A stretch of 64,000 nt of DNA from Pantoea sp. IMH (GCF_000599885.1 NZ_JFGT01000004.1:310001-374000), one strand, 5' to 3'; shown: positions 34,796 through 43,251, counted from the first letter of the stretch. The notes: generated by a model not told the origin, from the sequence alone. A program made the numbers and translations.

Positions 34796-34924
34796 CTATT
34801 TTCCTGAGGATTTACTGGGTTTCAATTTATCATTATTTCCCGGGGTTTTTTTATTATCGCGTTGGCGTTGATCAGGTTGCCCTGTTGATTCGGCAATTCT
34901 TTTAGGACCAGGTTTAAGAGCCAT
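34796..34924 (-). CDS. Predicted 42-residue basic hydrophilic protein
   Basis: Short frame starting ATG 34924 with AAGGA 8 nt upstream and stopping at TAG 34796-34798, immediately followed by a strong terminator. The product begins MALKPGPKRIAESTGQPDQ and ends LKPSKSSGK; it is rich in Lys, Pro, Gln and Asn and has no hydrophobic segment, so it is likely disordered. I do not recognise a family. Ribosome site, codon run and terminator together argue for a real gene. The plus-strand frame across the same DNA (34647-34871) lacks these signals. Confidence 0.6.
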   Translation of the reverse strand: MALKPGPKRIAESTGQPDQRQRDNKKTPGNNDKLKPSKSSGK

Positions 34925-35043
34925 GACAGATATCCTTTTAGCGTTTAGGAGGAAAGCCCTCTAACTGTATATCTCAACAGTAAGCAGGTTATCAATAGGT
35001 ATGGATAGATTGTTTTTTGTCCTTTGATTGGAGCTGTTGTATA

Positions 35044-35056
35044 GTGTGATATACAC
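35044..35056. promoter_or_regulatory. Candidate autoregulatory operator of the toxin-antitoxin pair
   Basis: GTGTGATATACAC is an imperfect palindrome (arms GTGT and ACAC) 30 bp before the antitoxin start, within a region having a TATACA -10-like element. RHH antitoxins usually bind such sites. Confidence 0.4.
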
Positions 35057-35085
35057 GTATAGCGATTGTAATTCAGGAGGTCTGC

Positions 35086-35310
35086 ATGCTGGCTATCAGA
35101 TTATCTGATGAGATTGAGGCACGTCTGGACTCGCTGGCAAAAAAAACCGGCAGAACAAAGACGTTCTATGCGCGGGAAGCGATACTGGCGCATCTGGAAG
35201 ACTTGGAAGATTATTACCTTTCAGCAGAAACTGTGACACGCGTTCGCCGTGGTGATGAGCCTGTGCATTCGTCTGAAGACGTGAGGAAGTCACTTGGTCT
35301 GGACGATTAA
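35086..35310 (+). CDS. RelB-type ribbon-helix-helix antitoxin
   Basis: A 74-residue protein: MLAIRLSDEIEARLDSLAKKTGRTKTFYAREAIL reads as a ribbon-helix-helix DNA-binding domain, followed by an acidic tail (LEDLEDYY...SSEDVRKSLGLDD) suited to wrapping the toxin. The ribosome site CAGGAGG precedes ATG 35086. Its end overlaps the toxin start. Likely binds and neutralises the RelE-family product and represses the pair. Confidence 0.85.
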   Translation: MLAIRLSDEIEARLDSLAKKTGRTKTFYAREAILAHLEDLEDYYLSAETVTRVRRGDEPVHSSEDVRKSLGLDD

Positions 35311-35560
35311 CTATTCCGACCGGGCGCTCAAATCGTTACGTAAGATGGACAAGCAAAACGCGCGACGGATTGTGGATTTTATGGATTTACGCATTGCCGT
35401 TGCCGCCGATCCCCGTCAGTCAGGGAAGCCGCTCAAAGGTGAGCTGGGCGAGTTCTGGCGTTATCGGGTCGGTGATTATCGTATCCTGTGTGAGATCAGG
35501 GACGACGAGCTGGTTATTCTAGCGGCCATCATCGGCCATCGACGTGAAGTCTACGACTGA
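35294..35560 (+). CDS. RelE/ParE-family toxin
   Basis: An 88-residue protein with the RelE fold signature: INYSDRALKSLRKMDKQNARRIVDFM, PLKGELGEFWRYRVGDYRILCEI and IIGHRREVYD with conserved C-terminal Arg and Tyr. Predicted ribosome-dependent mRNA interferase (RelE) or, less likely, gyrase poison (ParE). The start is a TTG at 35294 inside the antitoxin frame, giving MVWTINYS, a 17-nt overlap consistent with translational coupling. Confidence 0.86.
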   Translation: MVWTINYSDRALKSLRKMDKQNARRIVDFMDLRIAVAADPRQSGKPLKGELGEFWRYRVGDYRILCEIRDDELVILAAIIGHRREVYD

Positions 35561-35582
35561 AGCCCGCTATGTGGGCTTTTTT
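35560..35582 (+). terminator. Terminator of the toxin-antitoxin operon
   Basis: AAGCCCGC / GTGGGCTT stem (one G-T pair) with a TAT loop and a T run, starting at the toxin stop codon. Confidence 0.8.
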
Positions 35583-35640
35583 ATGCGCGGCGTGCATCGA
35601 GATGTCATGTTTAATCCGGATAGCCATCAGACACCAATGA

Positions 35641-35662
35641 AAAAAGCCCAGCAGGGCTTTTG
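35641..35662 (-). terminator. Terminator of the immunity gene
   Basis: On the minus strand AAAAGCCC / GGGCTTTT with a 4-nt loop and a T run, 4 nt after the stop at 35667. Confidence 0.85.
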
Positions 35663-35666
35663 TAGG

Positions 35667-36134
35667 TTACTGCTTTGGTGATTTAACCGCTTCTTGCCTG
35701 ATTTCATCAATCGTGTCACGCATGTTATTCAGGCATTCCGCTGCCGGTTTCCCAGCTTGTTCAAGTGCCGGTTCCGCCTTGACGAAATACGCTTCAACTT
35801 GTGTCTTTGTGGCATTCGTCATTAGTGGGAGGCTGCATATCAGTAATGTGCCAAAGCGCTGTTGTAGGCGGTTTGTACTCGTCTTAAACTGATTTGTGAC
35901 ATCAAGCACAGCTATTGGCTCTTTAATCAATGCCATGCTGATAGCGGTCGTCAGTTGTTCCGCGCGATCGTCATCCAGGCTGTCACCAATGCTTTTGATC
36001 TTCTCCGGTAACGCCTGAATTGTCGTAGGATCAGCGCTGGCCACTAGCCTGATGTAAGCATTCCAGTCGCTATCTGAGGCCATACAGGAGGCCGACAGAA
36101 TGAAAATCGCAAGAACGATACCACACCGAATCAT
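35667..36134 (-). CDS. Predicted periplasmic immunity protein (Tldi1-like position)
   Basis: A 155-residue protein with an N-terminal signal peptide (CGIVLAIFILSASCMA) and a largely helical, two-Cys mature part (CSLP near 99 and AAECLNNMRD near 136), so it is exported. It overlaps the end of a Tlde1-type effector remnant by 4 nt (ATGA type), the usual place of the cognate immunity gene. Tlde1 effectors attack peptidoglycan in the periplasm, so a periplasmic immunity protein fits. Assignment is by context and export signal, not by recognised sequence motifs. It looks intact although its effector is broken. Confidence 0.7.
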   Translation of the reverse strand: MIRCGIVLAIFILSASCMASDSDWNAYIRLVASADPTTIQALPEKIKSIGDSLDDDRAEQLTTAISMALIKEPIAVLDVTNQFKTSTNRLQQRFGTLLICSLPLMTNATKTQVEAYFVKAEPALEQAGKPAAECLNNMRDTIDEIRQEAVKSPKQ

Positions 36135-36316
36135 CTTATTACCTCTGGCGTGTTATCACTGGAATGAATAATTTTACCGCGTACTACCGGCCCCATGCTT
36201 TTAACGTGTTGGCGGTCGGGGTTGTTCTTATTGGACAGGTTGCCGGAGTAACCCGTGCCGATCAACTTGCCCTTATGCCTGAGTTCGCCAGTGCTCTGGT
36301 AATAAATCCATGCCAT
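36131..36316 (-). pseudogene. Tlde1-type (DUF2778) effector with internal deletion
   Basis: The 61-residue frame starts MAWIYYQSTGELRHKGKLIGTGYSGNLSNKNNPDRQ, the N-terminus of T6SS L,D-transpeptidase-like effectors (GTGYSGxxxxKNNP...GPxxRG). After MGPVVRGK the sequence jumps to IIHSSDNTPEVIR and stops. The central part with the catalytic His and Cys (HGC-type motif) is absent, so it appears to have lost about 100 residues in frame. The ribosome site AAGGAG is intact. It sits between an Hcp pseudogene and the immunity gene. Confidence 0.75.
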
Positions 36317-36327
36317 GTGAGATCTCC

Positions 36328-36819
36328 TTATGCAATACTGCGCTCGTTCCAGCTATCAGAATGAACAATATTCCCATCCAGATATTTCCAGATGATTTTT
36401 TCATACGACATTTCGATCAATTCTTTGTGATCGTAATGCGCATAATCCCTATCTTTCACATCCTCCATCCAGGGTACGGCAGAGGTAATTCGGGCATTTT
36501 CCAGAAAAATATTAAAATATTCTTCTTCCTGACCTGTGTGATTAATGCGATAGAATTTTAATTCGGCTGATTTTAATTTTTTTCCCGTACAGGAAAATTG
36601 TTAAAGGTAAGGACTTGAGGGATCCACAGCCTTTGTGAATACAAATGGCACATGTTCACGGGTAGCTGTTATCTTGCCGGAGAGATTGTCTGTTGGGAGT
36701 GATACGCAGTGAGCCAGCGCAGTTACTTTTATGCTTCCTTCACGTCCATGTATATCTACTGCACCCTTTACAAGGTTTCCTGCATCGCCGGTAAGCCAGA
36801 GATAAACAGGTATAGCCAT
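36328..36819 (-). pseudogene. Hcp-family protein interrupted by an ochre codon
   Basis: Reading the minus strand from ATG 36819 gives an Hcp N-terminus (MAIPVYLWLTGDAGNLVKGAVDI...GREGSIKVTALAH...SGKITATREHVPFVFTKAVDPSSPYL), then TAA at 36601-36603. The same frame continues as GKKLKSAELKFYRIN, EYFNIFLENARITS and ends YEKIIWKYLDGNIVHSDSWNERSIA. So a full-length Hcp (about 163 codons) carries one in-frame nonsense codon where relatives have a Tyr-type residue after PYL. Followed directly by the Tlde1 remnant and immunity gene. Confidence 0.88.
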
Positions 36820-37360
36820 CACCTTACTTTTCTTAATTCCTTGCCTGGAGTGGGATATTATGGCTGTGGTGATGAAAAATCAACCACTCAGGCAAAAGGG
36901 TACCTGATGCTGGGTACACCACGAGGGCAGAGCGACCAGCGTCAGGTCGTTCTGTTTGGGTTCTGATGGTGTGGAATGTTGGGGTCTGATGCTCAGTCGA
37001 ACGAACAGGTGCCTGTGTTCGGCGTATAGGGGTGACGCTGTAGCCTGTGGCATCTGCGGTTTCCCGGATGCTCAGTGTTTTAACCTGACGGTAGAACCTC
37101 CATTAATCATCTCGCCAGAACCTGGCAGAATAGGGTGCTGGTATATTAGCGCTGATTTATGGGGGTACCTCGGCGCCAGCGCGAACTTCATCGTTTTGAC
37201 TATAGGCTAGCGCAAAAGGCGCGCAGTAAGGATCTTGTAAGATTTTCTTAGTGTGGGGGAGCGCCGGAAAAGAGGAGGATGCTTCAGCTTTCTGCTGCCG
37301 GGAAGCTAAGCCGCGCAAGAGTGAGTGTATCGCACCCTTGCGCAGAGAAACGGCGGCGCG
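36820..37360. other. Accessory gap without recognised gene
   Basis: About 540 bp between the Hcp pseudogene and yibL. It contains the Hcp promoter region and several open frames with unnatural composition. A GCGCAAG / CTTGCGC inverted repeat (37313-37319, 37337-37343) near the right end may be the yibL terminator. Confidence 0.4.
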
Positions 37361-37723
37361 TTAAAACGCTTTTTTTGCGAAGCCGGTCATTTCGCTCAGG
37401 CCCATTTCACGGCCCAGCGCGGTCATCGGATGCACCACCACAATACCGCGCACGCTTTTTTTCAGCGCACCCAGGTTGGCCTGCTCTTTTTTAGTGATGG
37501 CGCGGCTGAACGGCAGCTGCTTCAGCTGCTGCGCTTCTTTACTCAGCTTCTCTTCGCGCACGCCGCGAAGACGCTCGATCTCAGCAATAAGCTTGTCTTT
37601 TTCTTTCAGCAGTTCGCCGAGTTTTTCCGCATCGCCAGATTCCAGCAGCAGCGGTTCTTTGTGCGTCAGGGCATCCAGCTTATCGCTGAGAGTTCTGATT
37701 TCTGCCTGGACTTGTTCTTTCAT
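37361..37723 (-). CDS. yibL: Ribosome-associated protein YibL (DUF2810)
   Basis: A 120-residue protein matching E. coli YibL in length and in the C-terminal half [49 protein letters not shown]. The N-terminal half is a charged coiled coil (about 1-65). Reported to co-fractionate with ribosomes in E. coli; function unclear. Lies downstream of mtlR on the same strand, as in E. coli. Confidence 0.95.
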   Translation of the reverse strand: MKEQVQAEIRTLSDKLDALTHKEPLLLESGDAEKLGELLKEKDKLIAEIERLRGVREEKLSKEAQQLKQLPFSRAITKKEQANLGALKKSVRGIVVVHPMTALGREMGLSEMTGFAKKAF

Positions 37724-37795
37724 AGATAATAACCGTGAAGTGATTCATTGCCGCAAGGATACACGAAAGCGACAGGAAGAGGGAAAGGGCATTGG

Positions 37796-38422
37796 CTACT
37801 TTTTGAAAGCCTGCTTGAGACTGATGCGGGAAATCAGCTCGGTCAGGGAAAGCACCATCGTCGATCGCACCACCTGCTGATAACGCTGCTGCAGCATGGC
37901 ACGGAGTTCTGCATCCTCAACGGAAAGGTCGGGCGACGGCGGCAGCGCGGCTACGCAGTGTAGTTCGCCAAACGGGCCCAGCAGCGCATCGTCCGTAAAG
38001 CGGTAATCGGTGCCGTCGTCGTTCAGCGCTTCGCGCAGCGCCATCAGCAGTTCGGCATCCTCATACTCGTTGCGGCTGATCACGCCCAGTCCGTAAATCA
38101 GCTTCAGCCGTACCGACAGTTCACCCAGCGGACCGTCACCCAATAGCAGTGGCTCAACCGCGTACTTCACGGCATAGTCGTCCTTGCGAAACACCTGAAT
38201 AACCAGCATGTTGACCGCTTCGCTCAGCAACTCAACAGCCGCGATCAGGAAGCTTCTGACCGTACGTCCGGCATTCAGGCGCTCCAGCACCCGATTCTCA
38301 AAAGCCTGTGGTTTTTCCATAAGAGCCTGCATATCATTCATTGCCAGACGGCACGCCGCCCTAACGGGCACGACGTTGCCGTGCCCTGTCCGCTCATCCC
38401 TTGACGTCGGAAGTGGGGGCAT
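37796..38422 (-). CDS. mtlR: Mannitol operon repressor MtlR
   Basis: Regulator of the mannitol operon lacking a classical DNA-binding domain; thought to act through protein partners. The 208-residue product matches E. coli MtlR from MQALMEKPQAFENRVLERLNAGRTVRSFLIAAVELL to VRSTMVLSLTELISRISLKQAFKK. The ATG at 38422 overlaps the mtlD stop (TAATG), implying coupling; ATG 38341, giving MNDMQ, is a plausible shorter start. Third gene of mtlADR. Confidence 0.93.
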   Translation of the reverse strand: MPPLPTSRDERTGHGNVVPVRAACRLAMNDMQALMEKPQAFENRVLERLNAGRTVRSFLIAAVELLSEAVNMLVIQVFRKDDYAVKYAVEPLLLGDGPLGELSVRLKLIYGLGVISRNEYEDAELLMALREALNDDGTDYRFTDDALLGPFGELHCVAALPPSPDLSVEDAELRAMLQQRYQQVVRSTMVLSLTELISRISLKQAFKK

Positions 38423-39570
38423 TATGCCATAGCATTCCAGGCTTTCACCACGTCAGCTATGACCTCGCTGTCTGCATCAAGACCGGAAACCTGTGCCAGC
38501 GTCGCCTGCGGACCGAGGCGGGAGAGCAGCTCTGCCAGCTCCCGGGCCTGAGGATCTTCATCGCTGTGATAGCGCATCGCGGCGGCGATACCGGTAACCA
38601 GGTTGGCATGCGGCAGACCATATTCCAGCGTACCCAGCGTCGGTTTGATCAGACGGTCGCCTGCGCTCAGTTTTCGCAGCGGCTGGCGTCCTACACGCTC
38701 AACGTCATCTTGCAGGTAAGGGTTTTCAAAACGGCCAAGGATTTTCTGAATATAGGCCGCATGCTTATCTGCATCAAAGCCGTAGCGCTTAATCAGCACC
38801 GCGCCGCTCTCCTCCATCGCACCTTTCACTACCGCGCGTACTTTCTCATCCTGGATCGCATCACGAATGGTTTTATGGCCGGCAAGCTGGCCCAGATAGG
38901 CGGTAATGGCGTGGCCAGTATTGAGGGTGAAAAGTTTACGCTCCACAAAAGCCATCAGATTGTCGGTCAGCTCCATGCCGGGAATGAGAGGCAGCTCGCC
39001 CTTAAACTGGGTTTTATCCACGATCCACTCGCTGAAGGTTTCCACCGTCACTTCCAGCGGATCGGTCGTTCCTGCAGCGGACGGCGGCACGATGCGGTCA
39101 ACGGCGGAGTCCACAAAACCGACGTTTTCCTCAACCCAGGTGTGGTACTGTTCCGGCAGCGCCTTCATCACATGCCCTTTCAGCTGCGTGGTGCCACGCA
39201 CCATGTTTTCACAGGCGATGATATTCAGCGGACGGGTGTTTCCGTTATCGCAGCGCTTAGTCAGGCCCTTTGCGATGCCGCCCGCGATGCGCTCAAGGAT
39301 CTGCGGACCCACCGCCGTGGTAACGATATCCACTTCCGCAATCAGCGGGATGATCTCATCACTGGCGCTGCTGACGGCGTTAACGCCCTTAACAATTTCT
39401 ACCTGCGCCTGTTCGCCCACAACGTGAACCGGATACTCGTGCCGCGCGTTTAACGCCTCTAATACGACCTGGTTGACGTCGGCGAACGTTAACTGCACGC
39501 CAGCATCAGCCAGCAATTTACCAATAAAACCGCGGCCAATATTTCCGGCACCAAAATGTAATGCTTTCAT
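38422..39570 (-). CDS. mtlD: Mannitol-1-phosphate 5-dehydrogenase MtlD
   Basis: NAD-dependent polyol dehydrogenase converting mannitol-1-phosphate to fructose-6-phosphate. The 382-residue protein (the E. coli length) starts [20 protein letters not shown] with the Rossmann GAGNIGRG, has [24 protein letters not shown] with the catalytic Lys/His region, and matches throughout. Separated from mtlA by a 99-nt gap with a strong hairpin. Confidence 0.97.
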   Translation of the reverse strand: MKALHFGAGNIGRGFIGKLLADAGVQLTFADVNQVVLEALNARHEYPVHVVGEQAQVEIVKGVNAVSSASDEIIPLIAEVDIVTTAVGPQILERIAGGIAKGLTKRCDNGNTRPLNIIACENMVRGTTQLKGHVMKALPEQYHTWVEENVGFVDSAVDRIVPPSAAGTTDPLEVTVETFSEWIVDKTQFKGELPLIPGMELTDNLMAFVERKLFTLNTGHAITAYLGQLAGHKTIRDAIQDEKVRAVVKGAMEESGAVLIKRYGFDADKHAAYIQKILGRFENPYLQDDVERVGRQPLRKLSAGDRLIKPTLGTLEYGLPHANLVTGIAAAMRYHSDEDPQARELAELLSRLGPQATLAQVSGLDADSEVIADVVKAWNAMA

Positions 39571-39594
39571 AATTTTTCCCGTTTCAACGATCGA

Positions 39595-39641
39595 GGGCCG
39601 GGCAAACCCGACCCGAAAAATGAGCCGGGCATGCCCGGCCC
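39595..39641 (-). repeat. Intercistronic hairpin mtlA-mtlD
   Basis: GGGCCGGGCA (39595-39604) and TGCCCGGCCC (39632-39641) are inverted copies, with a nested palindrome GCCGGGCATGCCCGGC at 39624-39639. No T run. Likely REP-like mRNA stabiliser or partial attenuator giving higher mtlA than mtlD expression. Confidence 0.65.
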
Positions 39642-39669
39642 TGGGGTGAATCTGACTTGTCCGGCTGCG

Positions 39670-41604
39670 TTACGCTGGCTTTTTACCAGACAGCAGGTCC
39701 AGCACTTCCTGAACGTCGGTGGTGCTGGCCAGACGGGCGATAACCGTTTCATCGTCCAGTGCATTGGTCAGGCTGGTGATCACCTGAATGTGCTCGTTAT
39801 TACGGGCAGCAATACCTATTACCAGACGGGCGATGTCCTCTTCGTCTTCGCCGAAACGCACACCTTCAGGATACTGACAGAACACCACGCCCGTTTTCAG
39901 CACGCGATCTTTCGCTTCAATTGTGCCGTGCGGCACGGCGATAGACTCACCGAGGTAAGTTGGGGTCAGCTTCTCACGATCCAGCATCGCTTCCACATAC
40001 TCCGGCTCAACGTAACCGCCTTTCACCAGCTGCTCACCGGCAAAGCGGATCGCCTGCTCTTTCTGCGTCGCCTGATTGCCAAGGAAAATATTGGCGGCGC
40101 TCAGTTTAAACAGATGTTCGTTGCTGTCGTCATAGCTGTCGCTCAGCGCGGCCGTCACTTTTTCGCGATGTCCTGCGCTGCGGTTGGCATCCACCAGACG
40201 GGAGGTCAGGTCGGTATAAAGGCCGCTGTCCAGGAAGTTCGTCAGGGAGATATGCTGCGCGTGAGGTGCCTGGCGCATCGCCCGCTCGGTCAGATCGCGG
40301 TGGGTAATCACCAGATCCACATCGCCAGGCAGGTTGTTGATCGCGGTGTTGGTGACAGAGACATTTGTCAGGCCAGCATCGTTCACTTTTTTACGTAGTA
40401 CGCCTGCACCCATCGCGCTGGAACCCATACCGGCATCACAGGCAACGATAATTTTACGGACAAGGCTCAGATCGCTGTTCATGCCGTCCGCGCCGCCAGT
40501 CACCGGCGTGGCGCTCTGTCCTTTGGACTGCGCTTTCATTTCGTTAACGCGACGGGCAGCGGCTTCGATATCGTCATCTTCTTTCACCTTGCTGGTTTTC
40601 AGCAGGATAGCGGAGACTACGAAGGAGACGGCAAATGCTGCCACAATCGCCGCGATATTGGCGAAGTAAGCACCTTTTGGCGTCATGGCCAGCACGGCCA
40701 GAATCGAGCCAGGGGAAGCCGGAGAGACCAGGCCACCGTCCAGCAGCGTCAGGGTAAACACGCCGGTCATACCGCCCAGGATCACGGCGATAATCAGACG
40801 CGGGTTCATCAGCACGTACGGGAAGTAGATTTCGTGGATGCCGCCGAGGAAGTGGATAATTGCCGCACCGCCCGCAGACTGCTTAGCATTACCGCGACCA
40901 AAGAACATATAGGCCATCAGTACGCCCATACCCGGACCGGGGTTTGCTTCTATCAGGAAGAAGATGGATTTTCCGGCTTCGCTGGCCTGCTGAATACCCA
41001 GCGGCGAGAAGATGCCGTGGTTAATCGCGTTATTCAGGAAGAGGATTTTCGCCGGTTCAACAAAGATGGAGGTCAGCGGCAGCAGGTTGTTCTGCACCAT
41101 CATATTCACGCCTGCGGCGAGAATAAGGGAAAGGCCCTGCACCAGCGGACCGATAGCCAGAAACGCCAGGATCGCCAACAGCATACCGATGATACCGGCA
41201 GAGAAGTTGTTGACCAGCATTTCGAAGCCGCTTTTGATTTTGCCATCAACAACGCTGTCGAATTTCTTGATCGCCCAGCCGCCCAGCGGACCGGCAATCA
41301 TTGAGCCGAGGAACATCGGCATGTCGGCACCGACAATCACACCCATGGTGGTGATCGCACCTACCACGCCGCCGCGATCGCCGCCGACCAGACGTCCACC
41401 GGTATAACCAATCAGCAACGGCAGGAGGTAGGTGATCATCGGACCAACCAGCTTGGCCATGGTTTCATTTGGCAGCCAGCCGGTAGGAATAAACAGTGCG
41501 GTGATAATACCCCAGGCGATAAACGCCCCGATATTTGGCATCACCATGTTGCTCAGAAAGCGACCAAAGTTCTGAACCCTGATCTTGATATCTGATGAGG
41601 ACAT
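39670..41604 (-). CDS. mtlA: PTS mannitol-specific EIICBA MtlA
   Basis: A 644-residue fused mannitol permease: membrane EIIC (about 1-345, with MVMPNIGAFIAWGIITALF and NHGIFSPLGIQQ), EIIB with the phospho-Cys in RKIIVACDAGMGSSAMG (about 390) and EIIA with the phospho-His in YLGESIAVPHGTIEAK (about 560). Matches E. coli MtlA end to end. The start at 41604 (MSSSDIKIRVQNFGRFLSN) follows a TAAGGGGTG site; the open frame begins 33 nt earlier. First gene of mtlADR. Confidence 0.97.
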   Translation of the reverse strand: MSSSDIKIRVQNFGRFLSNMVMPNIGAFIAWGIITALFIPTGWLPNETMAKLVGPMITYLLPLLIGYTGGRLVGGDRGGVVGAITTMGVIVGADMPMFLGSMIAGPLGGWAIKKFDSVVDGKIKSGFEMLVNNFSAGIIGMLLAILAFLAIGPLVQGLSLILAAGVNMMVQNNLLPLTSIFVEPAKILFLNNAINHGIFSPLGIQQASEAGKSIFFLIEANPGPGMGVLMAYMFFGRGNAKQSAGGAAIIHFLGGIHEIYFPYVLMNPRLIIAVILGGMTGVFTLTLLDGGLVSPASPGSILAVLAMTPKGAYFANIAAIVAAFAVSFVVSAILLKTSKVKEDDDIEAAARRVNEMKAQSKGQSATPVTGGADGMNSDLSLVRKIIVACDAGMGSSAMGAGVLRKKVNDAGLTNVSVTNTAINNLPGDVDLVITHRDLTERAMRQAPHAQHISLTNFLDSGLYTDLTSRLVDANRSAGHREKVTAALSDSYDDSNEHLFKLSAANIFLGNQATQKEQAIRFAGEQLVKGGYVEPEYVEAMLDREKLTPTYLGESIAVPHGTIEAKDRVLKTGVVFCQYPEGVRFGEDEEDIARLVIGIAARNNEHIQVITSLTNALDDETVIARLASTTDVQEVLDLLSGKKPA

Positions 41605-41748
41605 AAAAACACACCCCTTATTGGTACGCGCCGACAAATAAGAGAGCGCGCTATTTATGTTGAGGACATTACGGGTTAACCGTCAGGATTACTGTATGCA
41701 CGCGGACTTTAGCACGCGAATATGACGCTGCGTAGCGACCCTGAAAAG

Positions 41749-41764
41749 TGTGACGTAAATCACT
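41749..41764. promoter_or_regulatory. CRP-like site 1 of mtlA
   Basis: TGTGA-N6-TCACT, one mismatch from the symmetric CRP core, nearest the mtlA start of a set of four. Confidence 0.6.
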
Positions 41765-41792
41765 AAGTTATGTGGACTTTAGGGCGTATTTT

Positions 41793-41808
41793 AGTGACTC
41801 ATGTCACA
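41793..41808. promoter_or_regulatory. CRP-like site 2 of mtlA
   Basis: AGTGA-N6-TCACA, 44 bp from site 1. Confidence 0.6.
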
Positions 41809-41865
41809 AATATGTAGTGTAAAAAAAAGACGCTGGCGTAAAAACGCGCAAAAAACGGTTTGAAA

Positions 41866-41881
41866 TGTGATTTGCATCACT
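41866..41881. promoter_or_regulatory. CRP-like site 3 of mtlA
   Basis: TGTGA-N6-TCACT, within AT-rich flanks. Confidence 0.62.
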
Positions 41882-41909
41882 TTTTGGTGTAGGAGGTTTG
41901 TGATTGAAA

Positions 41910-41925
41910 TGTGATAAATATCACA
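41910..41925. promoter_or_regulatory. CRP-like site 4 of mtlA, perfect core
   Basis: TGTGATAAATATCACA is a perfect TGTGA-N6-TCACA CRP core, 44 bp from site 3. The E. coli mtl promoter also has several CRP sites. Confidence 0.75.
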
Positions 41926-42100
41926 AAATATTTTCAGGCTGGAATGCGTCCGCTCACAGTTTCCCCTGGCCGCAATTTTGCTAAACACCGTACGTAAGAA
42001 AATCACGCGTTTTCATGTCCCGCTACTCTGTACCCTGCGAGTAAAGTATCTTCGGACAATAAAGGCGTTTATCAGCGCTAAAACCAGGAGATGAAAGTCG

Positions 42101-42559
42101 ATGAATATCAGGCTGGCGATACCCGCTGACGCAGAAGCGTGCTGGAATATCAGAAACCAGGCTATTCGCCATGGATGTCAGCGCAGCTATGCTGCTGCGG
42201 TGATCGATGCCTGGGCTCCTGACGCTATGCCGGCAAGTTACCGGGCCGTTATCGCCGCCAATCCCTTTTTCATTGTTGAAGGCCCGGATGCCAGACCCGC
42301 GGCGACCGGTTATCTCGATCTCACTTCCGGCAGCGTTGAGGCTGTTTTTACGCTGCCTGCGTATACCGGATGGGGTTTTAGCAGCCAGATTATTAACGCC
42401 ATTAAAGACGAAGCGCGTAAGCGCGGTTTTAAAGCGTTAACATTGTTTTCTACTCCTAATGCTCCCACCAATGGCGTTTTGAATTGCCCTTTTTTCAATG
42501 TACACTTTCATAACCACGCATTGAGTATGGATACATTATGCAGGCATCTGATTATCTAA
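42101..42559 (+). pseudogene. GNAT acetyltransferase truncated by island insertion
   Basis: The first 120 residues are a normal GNAT N-acetyltransferase: MNIRLAIPADAEACWNIRNQAIRHGC, TGYLDLTSGSVEAVFTLPAYTGWGFSSQIINAIKDEARKRGFKALTLFSTPNA. The last 30 or so (PTNGVLNCPFFNVHFHNHALSMDTLC) do not look like the expected C-terminal strands (usually a FYLKHGF-type motif). The change occurs near 42460, exactly where AT-rich DNA of the second Hcp island begins. The acetyl-CoA-binding loop region (about 92-100) is kept, but the C-terminal strands are lost, so the product is probably inactive. Substrate unknown. Confidence 0.75.
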
Positions 42560-43251
42560 AAATGAAGTTCCAGAGCGATCGGCAGCTGGCCATTTATGGG
42601 CAACAAGGAGTCACATCAACATGGAAAGCGATGAAGGGCATAGGTTCTGATATTTACTCTGGTATTGAGCGAGCAAGTTGGTATTCCTCCTGTCTTATCC
42701 CGTCATATCACGATGTATGTAGAGAATTACAATCCGAAGAGGAACGGATGTTGTATTCAATAATATCCATTTATCGATACCGTGACGTGATAGGCCACAT
42801 ATTTTATCTCTATTTTCAAATGGTCATCAACGATGCGGGAAATGATGACCATAAGGGCATGGTGCGTTCTGTTGATACAAAGAGCGCTGGAATTGCTGCC
42901 TGTATTACAACAGCCAGGGCTACGCGCATAGGACTTGCGGTTGCGCTATCAGAAGCATTGAATATGTCAAACTTAGTATCTGATACCGTCATCGAGAGGC
43001 TTGCTGCGCGGATTCCTAACATTGTCTGGATGTTCCAGATATTTGGAACCGATCAGAAATGTGCTCTTGCTGCTCGTAGGCTAAAAACGCTTGATCCAAA
43101 GTACTACGCAATACTCTATTCCGCACAATTAGAAATGCTTTATTATTTCATCGAGCCTTTCTTATCCAGAGTAATAAAAGATGTTCAGATGGGGGTTTAT
43201 CGTAACTTCGATGAAATTTATGACTTCGTAAAGAATAAATATCATGTTTAA
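42538..43251 (+). CDS. Hcp-cassette helical protein, copy B
   Basis: A 237-residue predominantly helical protein of unknown function, AT-rich codon use. Hydrophobic stretches lie near IGHIFYLYFQMVI (about 85-97) and IAACITTARATRIGLAVALSEAL (about 119-141). Near the C-terminus it has YYAILYSAQLEMLYYFIEPFLSR, the block shared with copy A at 16581-16937. It overlaps the small membrane-protein gene by 8 nt, which is followed by Hcp. A T6SS effector with membrane activity is one reading; a chaperone/adaptor for Hcp is another. Copy A shows that this three-gene order is a unit. Confidence 0.72.
   Translation: MQASDYLKMKFQSDRQLAIYGQQGVTSTWKAMKGIGSDIYSGIERASWYSSCLIPSYHDVCRELQSEEERMLYSIISIYRYRDVIGHIFYLYFQMVINDAGNDDHKGMVRSVDTKSAGIAACITTARATRIGLAVALSEALNMSNLVSDTVIERLAARIPNIVWMFQIFGTDQKCALAARRLKTLDPKYYAILYSAQLEMLYYFIEPFLSRVIKDVQMGVYRNFDEIYDFVKNKYHV

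Noticed and set aside
34763-34853. Large inverted repeat as a possible mobile element (MITE)
   Set aside because: The left arm is better explained as the terminator of the minus-strand small ORF and the right arm is part of its coding sequence; no target duplication was found.
34647-34871. 74-codon plus frame in the accessory patch
   Set aside because: The minus-strand 42-residue ORF in the same DNA has a ribosome site and a terminator, which this frame lacks.
36709-37210. Two short plus-strand frames upstream of yibL
   Set aside because: No ribosome site, no recognisable motif, and one overlaps the 5' part of the Hcp pseudogene in antisense. They may be debris but cannot be supported as genes.
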